64,000 bases of DNA from Nageia nagi (Eukaryota > Pinophyta), in contig JBITNC010000001.1 of NCBI GenBank assembly GCA_050084985.1, positions 101,246,001 to 101,310,000 on the forward strand. Reading direction: 5' to 3'. Positions 1 to 11,009 of this stretch are shown here, in pieces. Positions within the stretch are counted from its first letter, which is position 1; every line of letters begins with the position of its first letter. Under the pieces are notes generated by a model. That model did no database searches, was not told where the DNA came from, and saw only the letters and a program-made list of their open reading frames with translations. Made by a program: the position numbers and the translations under genes.

Positions 1-2320
1 GAAGGTACTCAAGGTTTATAATATTAAAAATGAGTTGGAAACCTTTATGATCTTTTATGCAGTTTCAGATGAAGTCCTTCTCATGATATCTTCTTCAAAC
101 TTTGCAAAGAAATCTTGGGATAGGCTAAAAAAAATCTACCTGGCACCAAATTCTCCATAAGGTTCACCATTCTTTAAAAATTATTACAAACACATCAAGA
201 GGAAAATGAAAGTGTGGCCATATACTTAAACAAGATTGTTAACATTAAGACCCAACTTGTTAGGTGTGGTTGCAATTAGATCAACAAGTTTATGGTGTTC
301 ATCATCCTTCAAAGCCTCTCTACTAAATTTAGTCACTTCGTGAATGTTATTGAGACAAGGATCGATGAAGAAGAAGAGGTGTTTTCTTTGAAAAATCTTT
401 CAATACTTCTCTTGAAATATAAAAAAATATTTAACAAATGGTTGTTGATCCCTCTCCTAATAAGCATTCTATGGCACTAGGACTAATGAAGACTCACTTC
501 AAAAAGAAGTTCAATAAACAAATGAATTATTTCTATGCTCTGAAAAGGTATTTCAAGAAAGGTAGAAATAAATAACAGAGTGGGCACAATAAGTAGAGCA
601 AATCCAAAGCCAAATTTGATGGTAATTGTAATTTATGTGGCATATATGGTCATAGGGAATTTGATTGCTATAGAAAAAAGAAAGAACAAGGTGGAAAATG
701 ATATAAAAAATTAAACAAAATTAATAGTAAGAAAAAGAACAAGATTTTTTTTTTATGTTTATGCTTTTTACTCCAAGTCTCACACTTTCTCAAATAATTG
801 GATTGTTGACTTTGGGTGCACTAATCACATGTGTTTTGAAAGGCTAAGTTTGAAAATTTTCATAAGTATAGAATAGATGCAATTTTGATAGGTCATAATT
901 CAGTATTTGAAGTCCAAGTTATTGGAAGTGTATTATTGCAAGGAAAAAATTCTTAAAAATGTGCTTTATGTGCCTAAGCTGATCGTGAGCCTTCTTTTCA
1001 TAATTCAAGTTGGTAAGAGAGGAGTTACCACTTTGGTGAAAGGATTAGTGAAATATGATCTCTACGTTGTGGATAAAAATCCAAAAAAAATATGTCTTAC
1101 TACAAATTTTTATTCTAAAGGAAATCTTTAGCACCATCGATTAGGCCACTTTAACCAGTTTTTGCCTACGATTACATCCATAATTGGCCTTTGTGAGAAG
1201 TTCATCCTAGGCAAAATGAATAGAAAAAACTTTGAGAAAGATAAGGCAACAAGGGAAACACAACCTATTTAGCTTGTGCATTTAGATTTGATGGGTTAGT
1301 TTCTGACTAAGTCACTTGGGGGAGCATCTTATGTCTTGACCTTCATCGATGATTTCAATAGGATGACATTTGGTTATATTCTGGAGTATAAGGATCAAAC
1401 CTTTAATAGGTGTAAATATTTCAAATCCTTGGTTGAAAATTGATCTAACTTCAAAATCAAGATGTTGAGATCTGATAATGGGGATGAGTATAATAGTGGT
1501 GAGTTTAATAACTATTATGCCAAATATGGGATCAAGAGGTAGATTACAATCCTTACACCCCTTAGAAGAATGGTATTTTCAAAAGAAATAATAGGAATGT
1601 TCAAGAAATGGCAAGGTGTATGTTGGAAAATCTTCCTAGTTTTTTATGGGGTGAAGCTGTAAGCACTACAATCTACACCCTAAATAGGTGTCCTACAAAA
1701 GTAGTTGAAGGTAAAACTCTATATGAGATATAGATGGAAAAGAAATCCAACATCTCTCACTTTAAATTTTTTTGTTATGATGCTTATGCTTTTATTGTTT
1801 CTAAAAAAAGAAATAAGATGGATAAGATATCCTAAAAGTGCATCTTTGAGGGCTATGAAAATCAGCATAGAGGCTACATGCTCTACTCTCCTTCCTCCAA
1901 AGGAGTGTTAGTCTCAAAAGATGTAAAGTTTAATGAATTTTTTAAAGAATATGCTTCTTGTGAGGATATGGATTATCTTGATGACTCTTTTGTTACATCT
2001 AACTAAATGGATATGTGTCAATAAGTCACCTCAAAACTAAAACTCTCTTACACAAAGGATAATAAGAAGTATGACCTTAAATAAATCCTTGTTTGCTAAA
2101 ATCGATAGCAAGAATGAACCCTCATCATTCAAGGAAGCTTCAAGAATGAGTGTTGAATGGAAGCGATGAAAGTGTAGTATGAGGCTCTAATGAAAAATCA
2201 AACTTGGGATTTGGTTCCTTATCCCAATAAACAGAATGTGATTGGCAATAAATGGATTTACAAGTTCAAATACAATTCAGTTGGAGAAATTAAGAAATAC
2301 AAGGCAAGGTTAGTAACCAA
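1..2320 (+). pseudogene. Ty1/copia retrotransposon remnant (gag-protease-integrase-start of RT)
   Basis: Decayed copia polyprotein readable in patches across frames. A gag (UBN2-like) stretch lies near 1-470. A CCHC zinc knuckle (CNLCGIYGHREFDC) is near 625-675. The protease motif appears as WIVDFGCTNHM near 800-835, where the usual DSGA active site has become DFGC. The integrase has an HRLGHF zinc-binding start near 1135, then GGASYVLTFIDDFNR near 1320 and LRSDNGDEYNSGEF near 1468. The first RT motif is NQTWDLVPYPNKQNVIG near 2200, and homology stops near KARLV at about 2315. Many stops and frameshifts make it non-functional. Family order (GAG-PR-INT-RT) identifies Ty1/copia. Most of RT and all of RNase H are missing, apparently cut off by the sequence that follows. 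Confidence 0.9.
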
Positions 2321-3110
2321 ATTGTAAACCATTTTATCAAATGGTAATGTAATGAGATTCAATCTAATATCTTGCTTATTTCTCAAAGATGTAAATGTTC
2401 TCATCTTCTGTTGTATCTCTATAGAGGAGAACTCTCTTACTCTCTTTTTCTTCTCTCTACTCTATCTCAATATTGCATTAAGGAAGAGTGTTTGAATGTA
2501 TAATACATTATTGTATTGTCTCTTAATGTAAATTCACTAATACTTAAAGATATCCTAGATGCCTTAAGTATTTAGTGAATAAGGTAATGTTAATTCACTA
2601 ATACTTAAAAGTATCCCTATATACCTTTTAAGTATTTGTAAATAAAATAACGTAACTTGTCCTACACTCCATCTCATGGACACGCCCCTTGGATAAAAGG
2701 GTGATGCATGACATGACTTTGTACAATGGTTAAAAGAGTAATTTAGGGGAGGATTTTGGCCTATAAATAGAGAACCCTATCTTTGAGATTACTCAATCAA
2801 TTTTGTAGTATTATTATGCTTTAGGATTATTAGAAGCAGGCAGAGTTATTGTAAGAGAGTGCATCTTGAGAATAAAGATCTTAGATTAGTGGATGTACTC
2901 CCATAGTTGGAGGAACCACTTTATATTAGTGGTAATTTTGTGAAATTGGATATTGTGTTATGATGTTATGTTGATGTTTGGAGAGCTTTCATGAGATTTT
3001 GTAGAAGAGGAATTTAGTCATTTAGGATTAGTTTCTCTCAAAGAAGACCTTTGGATAATAAGCGGACATCTCAATGTTCAAATGATGATGCACGATCGAG
3101 AAGGAGGATT
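2321..3110 (+). repeat. LTR-like promoter region of an unidentified retroelement
   Basis: The copia reading frame ends abruptly where this non-coding block starts. It holds two hairpins (2532-2644), then a good core promoter with TATA sequence CTATAAATAG at about 2761 and a pyrimidine-poor transcribed region, as in LTR U3-R segments. No partner LTR or target duplication was found in the window, so the ends are approximate. It could be a solo or truncated LTR. Confidence 0.45.
2532..2644. repeat. Two tandem imperfect hairpins
   Basis: ATTCACTAATACTTAA is followed about 15 bases later by its near reverse complement TTAAGTATTTAGTGAAT (2532-2580). A second diverged copy lies at 2593-2644. They sit about 120 bp upstream of the TATA box at 2761, in the position of LTR enhancer repeats. 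Confidence 0.6.
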
Positions 3111-3129
3111 GGCACAATAAATAAAAGAA

Positions 3130-5640
3130 ATAGGCTCTTGATGGCCCAAATACAATACTTGAAACTTATTGATATATTTCCACCAGGGTGCCAAAAACTT
3201 TGACTAATAAAAGAAAAGGAGACCAAGTAATAAAATCCAAACTAGATAAATTCCTGTGGGGGAGAAAGTCTCTACCTATTGCAATCGACAATCATAGATA
3301 ATCAAGTAGCTTTAGATAAATTTTCTATATATCTTTTCTCATAGAAAAAGGATCCTCCCTTAAGAATCATCCTTTCAAATTCAAGAATTTTTGGCTTCAA
3401 AAGAAGGACTTGTTAGATCTTATGAAAAATTGATGGAAACAAAAGAAATCAACACATAGGAATACACAATACCATCTACCAAGCTCAAATATTTAAAAAA
3501 AACATATTGAAAAGTTAGAGTAAAATTTATTGACATAATTTCTAGTAATAGAGAAAAAATCTCATAGTATGTATGCAAGAAATAGCAAAGAAGATTCACT
3601 TAGAAACTATATTTGAAGAATTACTTTACCAAGAAAATGCTTTGTTGCAAAAGGAAGAGGAGTTTTATAAAAAGAAAAATATTGTAGATAAAGGTCAAGA
3701 ATAACATGGCTATAATAAGGTGATACAAACAACAAGTTCTTTCATCAATCAAACATAGCTTGAAGTCTCCACAACCAAATTGATGCCCTTACCATAGGAG
3801 TTAAGACGATACCCAACCTAGGTATGAAAGAGGTTACTAAAAAATATTTATCTTATTTATTTACTACAATTGCACACATGTACACCTAGCTTAGGAGGAA
3901 ATTTTGGGAAGCATTCCATAACTAGTATTCTAGAAATAAAATAAGGGCTCTACAAAGAGATCCAAGAGGAGTTAAAAGAAATAATGGTCATAATGCTCAC
4001 ATGGAAGGCTCCAAGACCACATGAATTCCCAATAGAGTTCTTCATATCTTACTAGGATATATTAGAAAATGATGTAGCATGAGTAGTGGAAGAGGCTAAA
4101 ACTAGTACATGAATTCGTCAAAGCCCTCAACCATACCTTTCTAGTCCTAATCCCAAAAGGAGATGAGATGGAGTCCCTAATCAACTATAGACCAACAACC
4201 TTATGCAATGTGGTTTATAAGATCATAAACAAATTGATGGAAAATGGGCTAAAATAAATACTTCCATATTTAATTTCTCTAGAGAAAGGGGGATTTACAC
4301 AAAGGAGATAAATCTTGGATGGAATTATAGTATATCCACCAATCATGGAAAAAGGAAACAAAGGAATGTTCCTTAAACTAGACTTATCTAAGGCCCGTGA
4401 TAGGATAAGTTGAAACTTTTTGACCCAAATATTGCAAAAATTTAGTTTCATAAAAGAATACATTAAAAAAGTGATGGAATGCATTTCTGTAGTCTCCTTC
4501 TCAATACATATTAATGGGTCCCCATCCCAACTATTCACAACTTTTAGAGGCATCAAACAAAGGGATCCCTTTTCTCCATATCTATTCATCCTTTTTGTAA
4601 AAGTTTTAAGAAGACCAATACAAAAGAAGAAAATAGAGAACTTCGCAAGGGTGCAAATAAATAGAGATATATGGATAATCCATCTATAGTTTGTAGATGG
4701 AACAAGGATGTGGGGGTAAGACACAATTAAAGAAGCAACTATCATCAAAGGGATCCTAGATTGTTATATTGCAACCATGGGATAATTTTTGAATGAAGTA
4801 TAATCCAAAGTTGTGTATTTCAATTTGGTAGAAAGATTCAAAGAAATAATTCTCCATATCTTAATATTTTTAGAAGCCTCCTTAACGTTAAGTATCTTGG
4901 TATTCTCTAAATAGATAAAAGACTCAAATATTAAATATAAAGAAGCTTTAAAAGACAAACTCCATCCAAAATTATCATATTGGACCCATAGATAGTTGAG
5001 TTTAGGAGGGAGAGTAATACTATTGAAATCAATGCTCCAAGTAATGCAAGTGTATAATTGTTTTTCTTTGGCAACCCCAAAGAGTTTCCTTAAATATTTT
5101 TTTTATGAGTTACAAGTTTGTGCGGGGAATTGACACGTTACATATCCACCTGCATGTGAGGGGGGAGAGTTGAACCTAGGGCATCTCATTAACCACTTGA
5201 GAGTTTTTAGCTAGCCTTCTCTCCAACTTCCCTACACATGTTGGATGTGTCTTTAAATATTTAAACAAACTGATGAGAAAATTCTTATCATAAAAAAAAA
5301 AAAGATCACAAAAAAAGCATTTATAAGTTGGGACAATCTTTGTCAGCCAAAGGAAGTAGAACTTGGGATCATAACGATAACAAATAATCAAGCCTTGATA
5401 AGTAAATGTAGTGGAGATAGCACACTAGTCAAAATCAACTTTGAAGCCAAGTATTGATAGCAAAATACTATCCTGCATATAGATTAGAAGATCTTCCTCG
5501 AATCCCAATAATAAGAGAAAGTTATTAAATTTGTGAAGTAATTAATAAAGGGCCATCAATCATCAAATAAGTGTTATATTCGAAAGTGGAGATGAAAGAA
5601 ATGTCAGATTATGTGAAGACTCATGGGAACTTTTTCCTCT
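3130..5640 (+). pseudogene. LINE (non-LTR retrotransposon) reverse transcriptase remnant
   Basis: Plant L1-type RT in decayed form. Visible blocks are GDTNNKFFHQSN near 3720 (family GDRNTKFFH), a KAP-rich block near 4000, FLVLIPKGD..INYRPTTLCNVVYKIINK near 4140-4230, MFLKLDLSKARDRIS near 4370-4410, SIHINGSPSQLF..GIKQRDPFSPYLFIL near 4500-4595, and FVDGT near 4690 in place of the catalytic FADD. The downstream LSLGGRVILLKSMLQ block is near 4990-5035, and KKAFISWDNLCQPKEVELG near 5305-5360. Every frame carries stops. A SINE interrupts the element at 5100-5252 and the LINE resumes beyond it. Endonuclease and ORF1 were not found, so this is a 5'-truncated copy. Confidence 0.88.
5100..5252 (-). 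mobile_element. tRNA-derived SINE inserted in the LINE
   Basis: A 153-bp insert is flanked by perfect 10-bp duplications TTAAATATTT (5090-5099 and 5253-5262). It ends in a T-run on the plus strand, which is an A-tail on the minus strand. Read on the minus strand it has a tRNA-like head: GGCTAGCT, then GTGGTTAATGAG, then a box-B-like GGTTCAACTC. This matches the polymerase III internal promoter layout of plant SINEs. A related copy lies at 5860-6205. The family is not recognised. Confidence 0.75.
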
Positions 5641-5859
5641 CATAATTAAGCAATACTCTCATCTCAAGGATCTCATAGAAGCCTTCCAGAGACAAGGATA
5701 GACTCATAATTTCCATTATCTTTAACCTCTAGAGTATCAACAAGCCAATATGAGAACATTAGAGGACAGAGAAAATGCTAGGTGAAAAATGGAAGGAGGA
5801 GAAAAAGGAATTGAAAGAAATCCTAGAGGAGGAAGTGGTCAAGGAGAAATGGACATGAT

Positions 5860-6205
5860 ACCACTCTTGCGAGCCAATTCTTTTATGAAACCACTCTTGC
5901 GATCCAATTTCTTGGAATTAGATTCCGTGTCTTGAGGGGTTCGCTTTTGTCAAAGTCACCTGGGAGTTGCACCCGACCTCATCCATGCCAACATGCTCAC
6001 CCATCTATTGGACTTAGCATATCGACATGATGTGAGGGGGAGTCGCACCCAACCTCATCCACACCAACATGGTCACCCATCGTTGGACTTAACATTTCCA
6101 CATGATTGAGGAGGGAGAGTTTTGAACCTAAGATCTACTTTTTTCAACTTGAGAGTTTTATCTTCCCACTCCTCTCCAACTCCCCTTGCATCATTGGATG
6201 ATTTA
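5860..6205 (-). mobile_element. Second copy of the same SINE-like family, longer 3' body
   Basis: On the minus strand the head (GGAGTTGGAGAGGAG, then AACTCTCAAG, then box-B-like GGTTCAAAACTC) matches the SINE at 5100-5252 with scattered changes. The body is longer and contains a 74-75-bp tandem duplication. A short direct repeat (ACCACTCTTGCGA at about 5861 and 5890) lies at the distal end. Flanking duplications are not clear, so the ends are approximate. Confidence 0.55.
5962..6110 (-). repeat. 74-75-bp tandem duplication within the SINE body
   Basis: Two adjacent units (about 5962-6036 and 6037-6110) share the order GGGAGT-GCACCC-ACCTCATCCA-CCAACATG-TCACCCAT-TTGGACTTA-CAT. They differ by roughly one base in eight. 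Confidence 0.75.
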
Positions 6206-7339
6206 ACATCTTTATGAATAATAAGATTATGCATAATAAAATTAATATCAAAACCAAACATATTGATGTAGAATCATACAAAAAATATTAATTAATTCAA
6301 CAAATAGAAATTTATATTATTCTTATTTTTTTAATAACCAAACAGTATTTTTATTGATTTAAGATTTTTTATCATTCCTATGTTAACATCAACAATATCT
6401 TCAAACAAAGTAAAGAAAAACTTAAACCTTTGATATTATTACAATGTTCTTTTTCTTTTGTGCTAGAATTATATCATTGTTAATGTTTCACTAAAATAAG
6501 TGTTACCATAAAAACAATAATCAAAATTCCTTTTATTCTGGAAAGGTGAAAATCCAAAATTAGCACGTAAGAATTCAATGATGGCATCATCAATTTCAAA
6601 ATGGGCTTTTAGACCAGAAGAAATATCTGCTTGCATTGTGTAACGATAATAATTTTAAAAGATGAAGCATTCAATAAAAGTACAATGTCACAGCATCGTT
6701 CATGTGAATATTAAGAGGATTGAGTTCAAATGGATCTTCATCACTCTTTCTACATAAACAAGAACTCGTCCTTGTGCACTTCAACAAGTGCATGCAAGGA
6801 TTCTACACAAAACACTAGCATTTCCAGAGTCACCTCCATCTTAGTATATGCTCTTATGGAATTAAGAATAAAATAATGCATTCCTTTCATTTATGGATTC
6901 TACATCTTAAAAATGATTTGTACATGGCTGTCTGTAAATGCTATTATTCAAATCCTACACAAAGTTTATGGCTACCAATGCGCTTTTTATAACAGGAGAG
7001 GCCTCCAAATTCCATTGTTGACTGTCAAAGCTCCAATGCCGAATCTGAATTTGAATACATTGATTAGTGTACAAGCTACTGCAGTTTCATTGGATAGCAT
7101 GAAGTCAGATGGCAAAATACAGTGCTTAAGACTTGATTCGTACTTGCAGAAACCATTATAAAGGTCTTCCTTTTCATTGAAGTTTAGTGTCAAACAATTG
7201 AAACTTCACCTTCCCGCATGAGAAGGAGCAAAGCCAAAATACAATAACTGAAAGAATAATAGAGAACGTTTTACCCTTCCAACAGGTAAGAACACTGCAA
7301 AATTTTATGCAGGGAAGTATCTCCGTCTTCCTGTACCTG
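6206..7339. other. Non-coding AT-rich stretch downstream of the kinase gene
   Basis: No protein homology or recognisable repeat was seen. Small frames (for example 6913-7161) have no family features. The part nearest 7339 probably includes the 3' untranslated region of the minus-strand kinase. No convincing polyadenylation signal could be chosen. Confidence 0.5.
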
Positions 7340-7558
7340 ATTCATATTATTTGCGTCCACCTAGGTTCCATTTGAGTCAATGTGGCAGGTGAGCTGCAAT
7401 ACATGGTAATCATTGAGGAGGAGGAGGAGCAGAAGGTCCACCTCCCTTGTGCGTTGATTGAAACTGGGAAGTGAAAACCGTAACCACTTGTTCCACCAGC
7501 AGACCCATCTATGCTAGATCCCATTTTCAGGTTCTTGAAGTCTTGATAGTAATCCAGG
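7340..7558 (-). pseudogene. Former C-terminal tail of the receptor-like kinase, out of frame
   Basis: Beyond the TGA at 7561-7559 the frame continues PGLLS and then needs a 1-base shift to read DFKNLKMGSSIDGSAGG.., a Ser/Gly-rich tail. A short (T/R)RPGLLSDF-type tail is expected after the kinase domain in this family (established pattern, recalled). The extra A is in the AA of minus-strand TCAAGAC (about 7543-7544). The two lesions together suggest that the tail is no longer translated. Confidence 0.6.
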
Positions 7559-7759
7559 TCATGTCAAAAGGTTCTCATTTATATAAATATCTTTTGAAAG
7601 CATTGCAACCACTTGGGACATGGAAGGCCTGAAGTTTGCTTTAGTTTGGGTGCACAAAAGTGCAACCTTGATGAAACGTAGCACTTCTTCTGTAGGATAC
7701 TGCTCTAACTCTGGATCAACAACACTTAAAAGTTTCTTCCCCTGCCTAAGATTCCATGT
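7559..7759 (-). CDS. Receptor-like protein kinase, last coding exon (kinase C-lobe end)
   Basis: The 66 codons begin TWNLRQGKKLLSVVDPELEQ. They include the end of the Ser/Thr kinase C-lobe: EEVLRFIKVALLCTQ, then FRPSMSQVVAML, which holds the near-invariant RP-M-VV of subdomain XI. The acceptor is TTGCAG at 7765-7760, phase 0. Product: a plasma-membrane-associated receptor-like or cytoplasmic kinase of the CRPK1 / At1g16670 type, which phosphorylates Ser/Thr in signalling. The exon ends at an early TGA, in ..ENLLT-stop, where an Arg codon (CGA) is expected, consistent with a CpG C-to-T change. The kinase core is still complete here, so a shortened active protein is possible. It pairs with the exon at 53385-53535. 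Confidence 0.85.
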   Translation of the reverse strand, partial: TWNLRQGKKLLSVVDPELEQYPTEEVLRFIKVALLCTQTKANFRPSMSQVVAMLSKDIYINENLLT

Positions 7760-7937
7760 CTGCAACAGTATCATTCAAAAAGATTAATTACACCCTTGTT
7801 GATCATTATTCTCAAAATGATCCAAACTATAGAAAGTAATCAGTCAACAAAAGAAACAAGGCGCAAGTAAAGTTTCTGAGATGTGATGAAAGAATTCAGC
7901 TAAATACAATATGCTGAAAGTACCCTTGTAAATATTA

Positions 7938-8368
7938 GGGAAACTTACCAAAATACCCCTACAAGTTTATGAAATTACCAAAATATCTCTCAATCTTTGG
8001 AAATTACAGAAATACCCTTATAAGTTCATGAAATTATGAAAATACCTCTAAATCTTTGGAAATTACATAAATACCCTTACTCTTAAAATTTTATAATAAC
8101 TTCAAATTTTTATAATAACTTTAAATATTAAAATTTTATAACAACTACAAATTTTATAACAACTACAAATTTTATAACTACAAATTTTATAATAATTTAA
8201 AAATTTAAAAATAACTTAAAATGTTATAATACCCCAAAGTCAAGAAAAATAAAAGCAGGGGTATTCCTATAATTTTGAAAACTTTCAGGGGTATTTATGT
8301 AACTTCCAAATATTGAGGTTTATTTCTGTAATTTCATGAACTTAAAGGGGTATTTTGGTAAGTTTCCC
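7938..8368. mobile_element. Mutator-type (MULE) MITE, 431 bp
   Basis: Long terminal inverted repeats begin GGGAAACTTACCAAAATACC and end with the complement GGTATTTTGGTAAGTTTCCC. The element is flanked by a perfect 9-bp duplication TAAATATTA (7929-7937 and 8369-8377), the hallmark length for Mutator-like elements. The arms consist of repeated motifs of the form ATTTCATGAAcTT / AAATTACAGAAATACCC, and the centre is AT-rich and non-coding. A second member is at 53972-57160. Confidence 0.88.
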
Positions 8369-8377
8369 TAAATATTA

Positions 8378-9107
8378 AAATCAGTATTTGAAAGCCACAC
8401 TTGAACTAAAACTGGCATTGGCAGGAGATCCTTGACTCACATTTGCTTGTGCCAAGATAGCCATTCTACATCTTATTCGTAGCAGAAATTTTAAATTTTA
8501 ATTCACAACAATTATTTTAGATTTAGGAACATATATACTAAGGTTAGAAGCCCAATGTTGACATGCTATGCAAGGATGCAAAACAAACATGAAGAAACAC
8601 TTGTCACGGATTTCAAGGCCTTACTTGGGACATACATTTTCATCCCTAATAGTCATGGGATCTTTAGAATTGATGGATAAGTCCACAGAAAGAAGCATAA
8701 AACAGTTGCATAATGGTGTCTAAGCAAGTAAGATAGGAATTTACATGTCTACCTTCATCTCATGAAATCCATGATTACAGTAATCGATGCAGCCATAGAT
8801 ATACTTGTGGTTGATCTATGTATCCCATTTGAATCACAGTGACATTTTTAATTCCATATGCTATTCACACTATTGAAATAACACACTTTGATATTTATCT
8901 ACTTGATCATACATCTTTTGAATTTATATTTCTGTTGCAAATGCTGGCTGATACATTCCAAGTTTATCAAAGTCAACAAATTATAGGTTCACAAGTAGTT
9001 TTTGTTTGTCTGATTTAAATGTGTAGCTATAATTAAAAGATGCCATATCAACTTAAGGTTCTCCATAGCTAAATGTTAAAAATTAGTAATGTTAAAGATT
9101 CTTCCTC
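8378..9107. other. Unannotated intronic DNA
   Basis: AT-rich sequence without long frames, repeats or recognisable motifs. Confidence 0.5.
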
Positions 9108-10330
9108 ATGTGGTTCCCCATTGGAATTTTTTGGAAGAGAATTTCATGTCAACCTGCTTCTTTGAAAGAAATGGCAAGAGATGAAAATAGTAAATACACA
9201 ATAAAATATGCCTTTCAATATTTATTACAATCAATTTGTTATGAACAAGTCAATAATATTTTGGGAAAATGTCAACTTTATCGTTCAAGTATGAAAGCTT
9301 TTGATAACTGTTGGCAATTTTTGCTGTATTGATGAAAGAAATACGACTGTTCAGAGGTAAGGACATGGTTTAGAAAGATTTTACTTTTTATTGTCTCCTT
9401 TTCTCATTGGTTTAGAAAGAGTCTCAAAAGGCTAATAATAAAAAAAAAGTCTTTATCTTTGTGAACATATCAAGAAGGAATGGATATTGAACCAGTTCCA
9501 AAGGAATTAAGAATTTCATTAGCAACAACATTCATCCTCAAACGTCAAAAATTTAAGACTATCTTAAGAAACATTGAAAACTATTCTAATCAATGTTTGG
9601 TGCTAATAATTTTATTGATGCCTCTGAAGCATGTACTCTTATCCTATTTACCCAGCAAAAGATTTTAATGCTATGATTGACGATGGATTTATTATAACAT
9701 GTTAGGAAATATGTCATAAGGTTGAACTTGCTACAAGTGAATTACAAATAAAAAAGAATATACATGCTTTACCCTTAAGGAATCCAAAATGTTCTAGTTG
9801 TCAAATGGTTATGTGAAAAAGGCTCCATATAAATGAATTTAGTATGTTTTATGTAAGCAATTTTTGAGTTTTCATAAAGGCCATGAAGACTCCGATTCAA
9901 GAGTATGTACTGAAAGACATCAAAACACCACCAATTCAATCGGTATCTTCACATAGAATGGAGAAGATGATTCTGAAATGTTCATCAGCATTTTTTGACA
10001 CGTCCCTAATCGCATATCATGAAGACAGTTTCAATGATTTTCTAGTACGCCTATACATGCTTTACCCTTAAGGAGTCCAAAATGTTCTAGGTGTCAAATG
10101 GTTATGTGAAAGAGGCTCCATATAAATGAATTTAGTATGTTTTAGGTAAGCAATTTTTGAGTTTTCATAAAGGCCATGAAGACTCGGAAAGACATCAAAA
10201 CACCACCAACTCAATCGGTATCTTCACATAGAATGGAGAAGATGATTCTGAAATGTGCATCAGCATTTTTTGACACATGTCCCTAATCGCATATCATGAA
10301 GACAGTTTCAATGATTTTCTAGTATGCCTA
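9108..10330 (+). pseudogene. Decayed coding-like region, family unknown
   Basis: Several plus-strand frames read like fragments of one protein broken by stops: 9108-9332, 9480-9668 and 9883-10071. The last repeats in part because of the duplication at 9761-10327. Amino-acid use looks protein-like (for example MIDDGFIITC-EICHKVELATSELQIKKN). A CxxC pair (NPKCSSCQM) appears near 9785. I do not recognise the family. It could be a captured gene fragment or an old transposon gene. No function is proposed. Confidence 0.35.
9761..10327. repeat. 293-bp tandem duplication
   Basis: TACATGCTTTACCCTTAAGG recurs at 9761 and 10054. The two units stay nearly identical to the motif CAATGATTTTCTAGTA. The second unit lacks about 20 bases present in the first (around 9895-9915). 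The high identity suggests a relatively recent slippage or unequal-exchange event. Confidence 0.85.
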
Positions 10331-10430
10331 TCTCAAAAAGGGGATACAAAGCATATTATTGATTTCCAACTTGGTTATGCTTTTTTTAATATCAAATCAT
10401 ATAGTATTCCCACCATCACAAAATAGAAAT

Positions 10431-10831
10431 CATAGTTGTAAAAATCAAATCGGAATTGGATAAAATCAGAATTGGTCAAGCAAACAATCCGATTCGAATC
10501 GGAACCAATTTTTTTCAAATAAGTGTTTATCCTATTTTTCCCGATTCCGATTCCAATTTTTTAGACAAAAAAATCACAATTTTTTTCGAAAAAAATTGGC
10601 ATTGAATTAGCCAACAATTTTTTGCCGATTTTATCTGATTTTTTGCCAAATTTATCCAATTTTTTGGCTGATTTTATCTGATTTTTTGAGATTTAGCTAA
10701 AACCGAAGAAATTCCTTCATTTTTTCTCATGCCGATTTTATCTGTTTTTTTACCGATTTTGTCTGATTTTTCAAAAAATAGGAATCCTACAACCAAACGA
10801 TTCTGATCCGATTCCGATTTTTCTAACTATG
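10431..10831. mobile_element. hAT-type MITE, 401 bp
   Basis: Terminal inverted repeats CATAGTTGTAAAAATC..GATTTTTCTAACTATG are flanked by a perfect 8-bp duplication ATAGAAAT (10423-10430 and 10832-10839). Subterminal regions contain repeated motifs CGGAATTGG / CCGATTCCGATT and GATTTTATCTGATTTTTTG in both orientations. It is non-coding, so it must have been moved by an enzyme supplied in trans. Confidence 0.88.
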
Positions 10832-10939
10832 ATAGAAATTGAGAAATAGACTATTTTTCTTTAGTAAAAATTGTTGTATAAAGATAGTATGTAAACACTT
10901 GTTAGCTCTAAATTCAACCTTTCAATCTTGGAAGGAAAT

Positions 10940-11009
10940 TATGAGTTGCCCACCACCTTCAAGGCATGTAGGCTTTTTCAAAACTTATTATAAGACCAGA
11001 CAAAAATTT
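10940..11009 (+). pseudogene. Ty3/gypsy integrase remnant, part 1 (zinc-binding domain start)
   Basis: Reads SRHVGFFKTYYKTRQKF, the second His and following helix of the HHCC domain of gypsy integrase (family pattern: GGHxGxxKTxxxxxxxFxW). It stops exactly at the L0 element and continues at 39057 with YIK..CDACQHHRGED. The junction restores QKF-YIK without a shift. Confidence 0.8.

Noticed and set aside
4215-4748. 177-codon minus-strand frame
   Set aside because: It lies opposite the LINE RT, whose motifs are on the plus strand.
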